A DNA stretch of 64,000 nt from Saccopteryx bilineata (lineage: Eukaryota > Chordata > Mammalia > Chiroptera > Emballonuridae): positions 73,217,982-73,281,981 of the forward strand of contig NC_089492.1 of NCBI RefSeq assembly GCF_036850765.1. Reading direction: 5' to 3'. The stretch's first letter is position 1, and each line of letters begins with the position of its first letter. Below, piece after piece: positions 60,611 through 64,000 of this stretch. The notes beneath the pieces are model-generated. The model ran no database searches and was not told the origin of the DNA. It saw only the letters and a program-made list of their open reading frames with translations. The translations under genes and the position numbers were made by a program.

Positions 60611-60797
60611 TTTTAAATTAATTAACTTATTTATTTATTTTACTGAAGAGATGGAAAGAAAGAGAGAGAAGGGGGAGGAGCAAGAAGCATCATCTCCCAT
60701 ATGTGCCTTGACCAGGCAAGTCCATCCGGAGTTTCAAACTGGCAACCTCAGCATTCCAGGTTGACATTTTATCCATTACACCACCACAAGGTCAGGT
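60611..60797 (-). mobile_element. short tRNA-derived bat SINE inside L1-C
   Basis: The plus strand shows 'cccatatgtgccttgaccag' and 'ccaccacaaggtcaggt', the reverse of the short SINE. Surrounding L1 sequence resumes at 'gtagatgtcttacatagttt'. Confidence 0.88.
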
Positions 60798-61460
60798 AGT
60801 AGATGTCTTACATAGTTTGGTGCTCCTTGGTTTGGTGCATATATATTAAGAAGTGTTATGTCTTCTTGATTCAATGTTCCCTTTATCATTATGAAATGAC
60901 CATCTTTGTCTCTGATTACCTTTGCTGTCTTGTAGTCAGCATTGTTAGATATGAGTATGGCTACACCTGCCTTTCTTTGGATATTATTTGCTTGAAGAAT
61001 TGTTTTCCAACCTTTCACCTTGAATTTGTTTTTACTTTTCTAGATGTGTTTTTAGATGTGTTTCTTGAAGGCACCATACAGTTAGATTTTCTTTTTTGAT
61101 CCATTCTACCACTGTCTCTTTTAATTGGTGAGTCCAATCTATTTACATTTAATGTAATTATTGACACATGAGGGTTTTCTATTGCCATTTTATATATTGC
61201 TTTCTGATCACTGTATCTTGCTTGGTTCTTGTTTTGTTATTCTTTGTTATTCTGTCATTTGTTTTTGTTTGTTTATATTCCATACTTCTTTCCTCTGGTT
61301 CTTCTTTTTTTAAACCATGTGTTTCTATAGTGGTTTTTTTCAAAGGTGGTACCATTAGGAAATAAAAAGTATATATATTACATTCATTGTAGTACATCAT
61401 CTCATGAGTGCTTCTGCACTCTATCCTCCTTTTCTACTGTTAATCTTTGTCCTCTCCTTT

Positions 61461-61791
61461 TTATTTTTTTTACAGAGACAGAGAAAAAGTGAGAGAGAGA
61501 AATAGATAGGGACAGACAAACAGGAATGGAGAAAGATGAGAAGAATCAATCATCAGTTTTTTGTTGTGACACCTTAGTTGTTCATTGATTGCTTTCTCAT
61601 ATGTGTGATGACCATGGGGCTACAGCAGACCAAGTAACCTCTTACTCAAGCCAGCGACCTTGGGTTCAAGCTGGTGAGCTTTACTCAAACCAGATGAACC
61701 TGCGCTCAAGCTGGTGACCTCGAGGTCTCAAACCTGGGTCCTTTGCATTTCAGTTTGATGTTCTATCTGCTGTGCCACCACCTGATCAGGC
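61461..61791 (-). mobile_element. tRNA-derived bat SINE (about 340-bp type) inside L1-C
   Basis: The plus strand shows 'gttgttcattgattgctttc', 'caagccagcgaccttgggtt' and 'gccaccacctgatcaggc', the reverse of the family seen at 41441 and 52933. It lies between ORF1 and ORF2. Confidence 0.9.
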
Positions 61792-61854
61792 TACCCTTTT
61801 TTGTTTTTGATGTCACAGATTAATCATGTTTTTATTGTGATCTTGTTGGAGCTT

Positions 61855-62845
61855 TTATTTGTGATTTTGTTGTGTTGTGTTCTTTGTATCTGGTCGGATA
61901 ACCCCCTTTATTATTTCCTGAAGTGGGGGATTTCTGGTAATAAATTCCCTCATCTTTTTTATATCTGTGAATATTTTTATTTCCCCTTTGCATCTGAAGG
62001 ATAGCTTTGATGAATATATCATTCTTAGCTGGAAAGTTACTCTCTTTTAGTAATTTAAATATTGGGGTTCACTCTCTTCTGGCTTGTAGAATTTCTGCTG
62101 AGAAATCTGATGATAGCCTAATGGGCCTTCCTTTATATGTTGTATTCTTTTTTTCCCTGGCTGCCCTGAGGATTTTTTCTTTGTCATTGGTTTGTGATAA
62201 TTTCATTATGATGTGCCTTGGAGTAGGTCTGTTTGAGTTAAGGTAACTCAGTGTTTTCTTTGCTTCTTAGATTCAAGGCTCTATTTTTTTCTACAGGCTT
62301 GGGAAGTCCTCATCGATTATTTCTTTGAATATGTTCTCCATTCTGTTTTCTTTTCTCCTTCTGATATACCCATTATTCTTATGTTGCTCTTTTTGATGGA
62401 GTCAGACAATTCCTGTAGGGGTTTCTCATTTTTTTACGTTTGTGAGTCTCTTTCTCTTTTCTCTGTAGTATCTCTAGTAACTTTTCTTCTATGCCACTAA
62501 TTATCTTCTCTATCTTGCCTGTTCTATTAGCTAAGCTTGTTACCTCATCATTTAGTTTATGTATTGAGTTTTCATCTCTGTTTGGTTTCTTTTTATAGTT
62601 TCAATTTCCTTGGAGAAGTATTCTTTTTGTTCATTAAATTGTTTTCTGAGCTCTCTAAATTGCCTTTCCATGCTTTCTTGTATTTTCCTGAGTATTTTTA
62701 GGATTTCAATTTTTAATTCTCTGTCATTTAACATCAAGGTTTCCAAGCAATTGAAATGTTTTTCTAAAGATTTTTCATCATCTATCTGAGCTACATTGCT
62801 GTCTATTCTATCCATGATATTTAATTTCTTTTTTCTTAATGGCAT
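61855..62845 (-). pseudogene. L1-C ORF1 (RNA-binding chaperone), broken
   Basis: The ATG at 62845-62843 begins MPLRKKKLN and stays open for 97 codons (to 62552) through the coiled coil (RQFRELRKQ and following). It then stops by a frameshift in an A run at the same place as in L1-B. RRM and C-terminal sequence follow in other frames to about 61855. Confidence 0.88.
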
Positions 62846-64000
62846 TTGAGAGTGGTATTGTTAATAACATTAATAAGAGATAATTAAAAAATAAAATAAT
62901 TGAAAAGATACAATGAAAAAAATGAAAATTTTATAATGATAAGTGGAACAAAAATTACAGAGAAGAAGGAGCAAGAACTGAGGAAAAATGACAAAAGATA
63001 TTAAAAATGAAGTAAAAAAATGCAAAATGGCATAAAGAAAATTTGAATCCAAAATATAATAATTTGTTCAAAATGATGATTGAATGACAGAAAAAGAGAA
63101 AGAAAAAAATAACTCTCATAAAAAACAAGAATGAAAAATGTAACAACTATGGATAATGACGTTCAAAAGGAAAAGGAAAGAATAAAAAGGAAAGAAGATA
63201 AAATGACCAAAATGGAGAAAAAAAAGTTATAAAAATATAATTTTTTCCTGGTTTTGAGAGGTAGCTTCTTTCCTTTTTCTGGCAGATGGTGCTGTGCTAC
63301 AGGTTTTGCCCCTGTGGGGCTTTTTGGCAGAGGTTTGTGGTTTTGTCACTGTGGCAATGATGTAGGCTGGGCCTCAGTCCCATTGGTAGGCAGGGCTTGT
63401 TAGGACTTGGAGGCTCTGACAATGGGAGTCTCAGTTTTTCAGGTATCTCTCCCCACATCTCTCCCACCTGAGTTAGCAGCCTGGGGACTTAGCTATGAGG
63501 TTTGCCCAGCTACTGCTTTCAGACTAAGAGGTTCTAAGAGCAGCCAGGTTCTTCCTCCAGTACCACTCAAATTACAGTTCTGGGTAAGGCTATGCCAACC
63601 AGAGTCACAGCAAGGGCAGGCAAGGCTGGGAGCTGATTGCAAATCTAGTGCCTTTCTAAGGGCCAGTGGACAAGTCTAGCATGGTGTGTGAGCTGGGAGT
63701 CAATTGTAGATCAAGTTTCTAAGGGCCCCAGGCATGTCTAGTACGAGCCAGTGCTTCTGGGTCTAATCTCCATAGGCTTCTCCCTTGTGCACTGTTTGGT
63801 AGCCCACAGCAGCCCATGTGCATGCACAGCCCCTATGACTTCAGCTGTGCACGCAGAGGCTTGCACCTGCCCACTTAGTTGCACAGTGCCTGTGTTCTCA
63901 GTCAGAGCAAGGAATGCAAGAATGCACTTTGAAGCCTGTATCAACCCCACAGAGGCACCCTGCCTGCACAGTCCCAGACCCAGGGATCCTGGCCTTTGCA
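62846..64000 (-). promoter_or_regulatory. L1-C 5' UTR, partial
   Basis: The part nearest ORF1 (62846-63625) matches the tether of L1-A and L1-B. Beyond about 63625 it does not resemble their monomers. Instead a 67-bp unit ('gctgggagctgattgcaaat' and a diverged repeat 67 bp on) is followed by other GC-rich sequence that leaves the window. ORFs in this part are by-products. Confidence 0.7.

Larger units (their letters stand above)
57366..61188 (-). pseudogene. L1-C ORF2 (endonuclease / reverse transcriptase), broken and 3' truncated
   Basis: The start ATG is at 61188-61186 (MAIEN). Endonuclease pieces are 61018-60776 and 60493-60290. The catalytic RIDH block reads RIHH, so a metal-binding aspartate is lost. 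Reverse transcriptase pieces are at 59527-59339 and 59206-59006, and the active-site box near 58905-58916 reads FEDD, with both aspartates kept. The C-terminal piece at 57829-57366 includes [10 protein letters not shown] and then passes into unrelated sequence. SINEs at 58316 and 60611 interrupt it. It is not functional. Confidence 0.9.
57366..64000 (-). mobile_element. L1-C: long LINE-1, minus strand, 3' end missing, runs off window
   Basis: In minus-strand order: a 5' UTR (beyond 64000 to 62846), broken ORF1 (62845 to about 61855), broken ORF2 (61188-57366), and then an abrupt stop at 57366 inside the ORF2 C-terminal region. The last about 350 codons' worth of ORF2 plus the 3' UTR and tail, present in L1-A and L1-B, are absent. 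Three SINEs are inserted in it, so it is older than L1-A and L1-B. No duplication can be assigned because the 5' end lies outside. Confidence 0.92.

Overview
This window is vertebrate nuclear DNA. It is AT-rich, has no host exon I can defend, and is built mostly from nested transposable elements. Several tRNA-derived SINE families point to a bat, most likely of the Rhinolophus/Hipposideros group. One family is about 400 bp and begins with a 'GGCCCTGGCCGG' head, a second is about 340 bp, a third about 180 bp, and there is one classic VES-type copy. The genus is inferred from remembered family resemblance, not from a search. The stretch reads as an intergenic or deep-intronic gene desert.

Layout. 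At 1-2132 there is sparse old DNA with an L2/MIR scrap and one short SINE. At 2145-9881 lies a nearly full-length L1 on the minus strand (L1-A) with a 12-bp target-site duplication (TSD). At 9894-28204 there is mostly unique DNA with SINEs at 10.2, 14.2, 16.8, 19.0 and 26.6 kb, an L2 split by an old L1 at 11.7-12.7 kb, and one unexplained 226-codon ORF at 20.2 kb. At 28205-35744 a MaLR-like solo LTR is split by a long plus-strand L1 (L1-B, 28539-35690) with a 15-bp TSD. At 35745-48006 there are SINEs, a MIR, a short L1 3' fragment fused to an inverted/direct triplication (39.4-40.5 kb), an older L1 tail, and an eroded Tigger element beside a coding-like remnant (45.4-46.2 kb). At 48009-49824 a near-complete pogo/Tigger-like DNA transposon has TA target sites and a SINE inside its transposase gene. 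At 49930-52080 there is an old L1. At 52.9-56.3 kb there is a SINE cluster including a dimer bounded by one TSD, and a MaLR-like LTR. At 57366-64000 a third long L1 (L1-C, minus strand) lacks its 3' end, carries three SINEs and runs off the window.

Nothing here is an intact gene. All three long L1s have broken ORF1 and ORF2. The items most worth a second look are: tandem monomers of about 240 bp in the L1-A and L1-B 5' UTRs, replaced by unrelated sequence in L1-C; a nonsense codon shared by ORF2 of two independent L1 insertions; a SINE whose internal duplication carries a consensus-like CTCF core; and a perfect 51-bp unit present three times, once inverted, at an L1/SINE junction.
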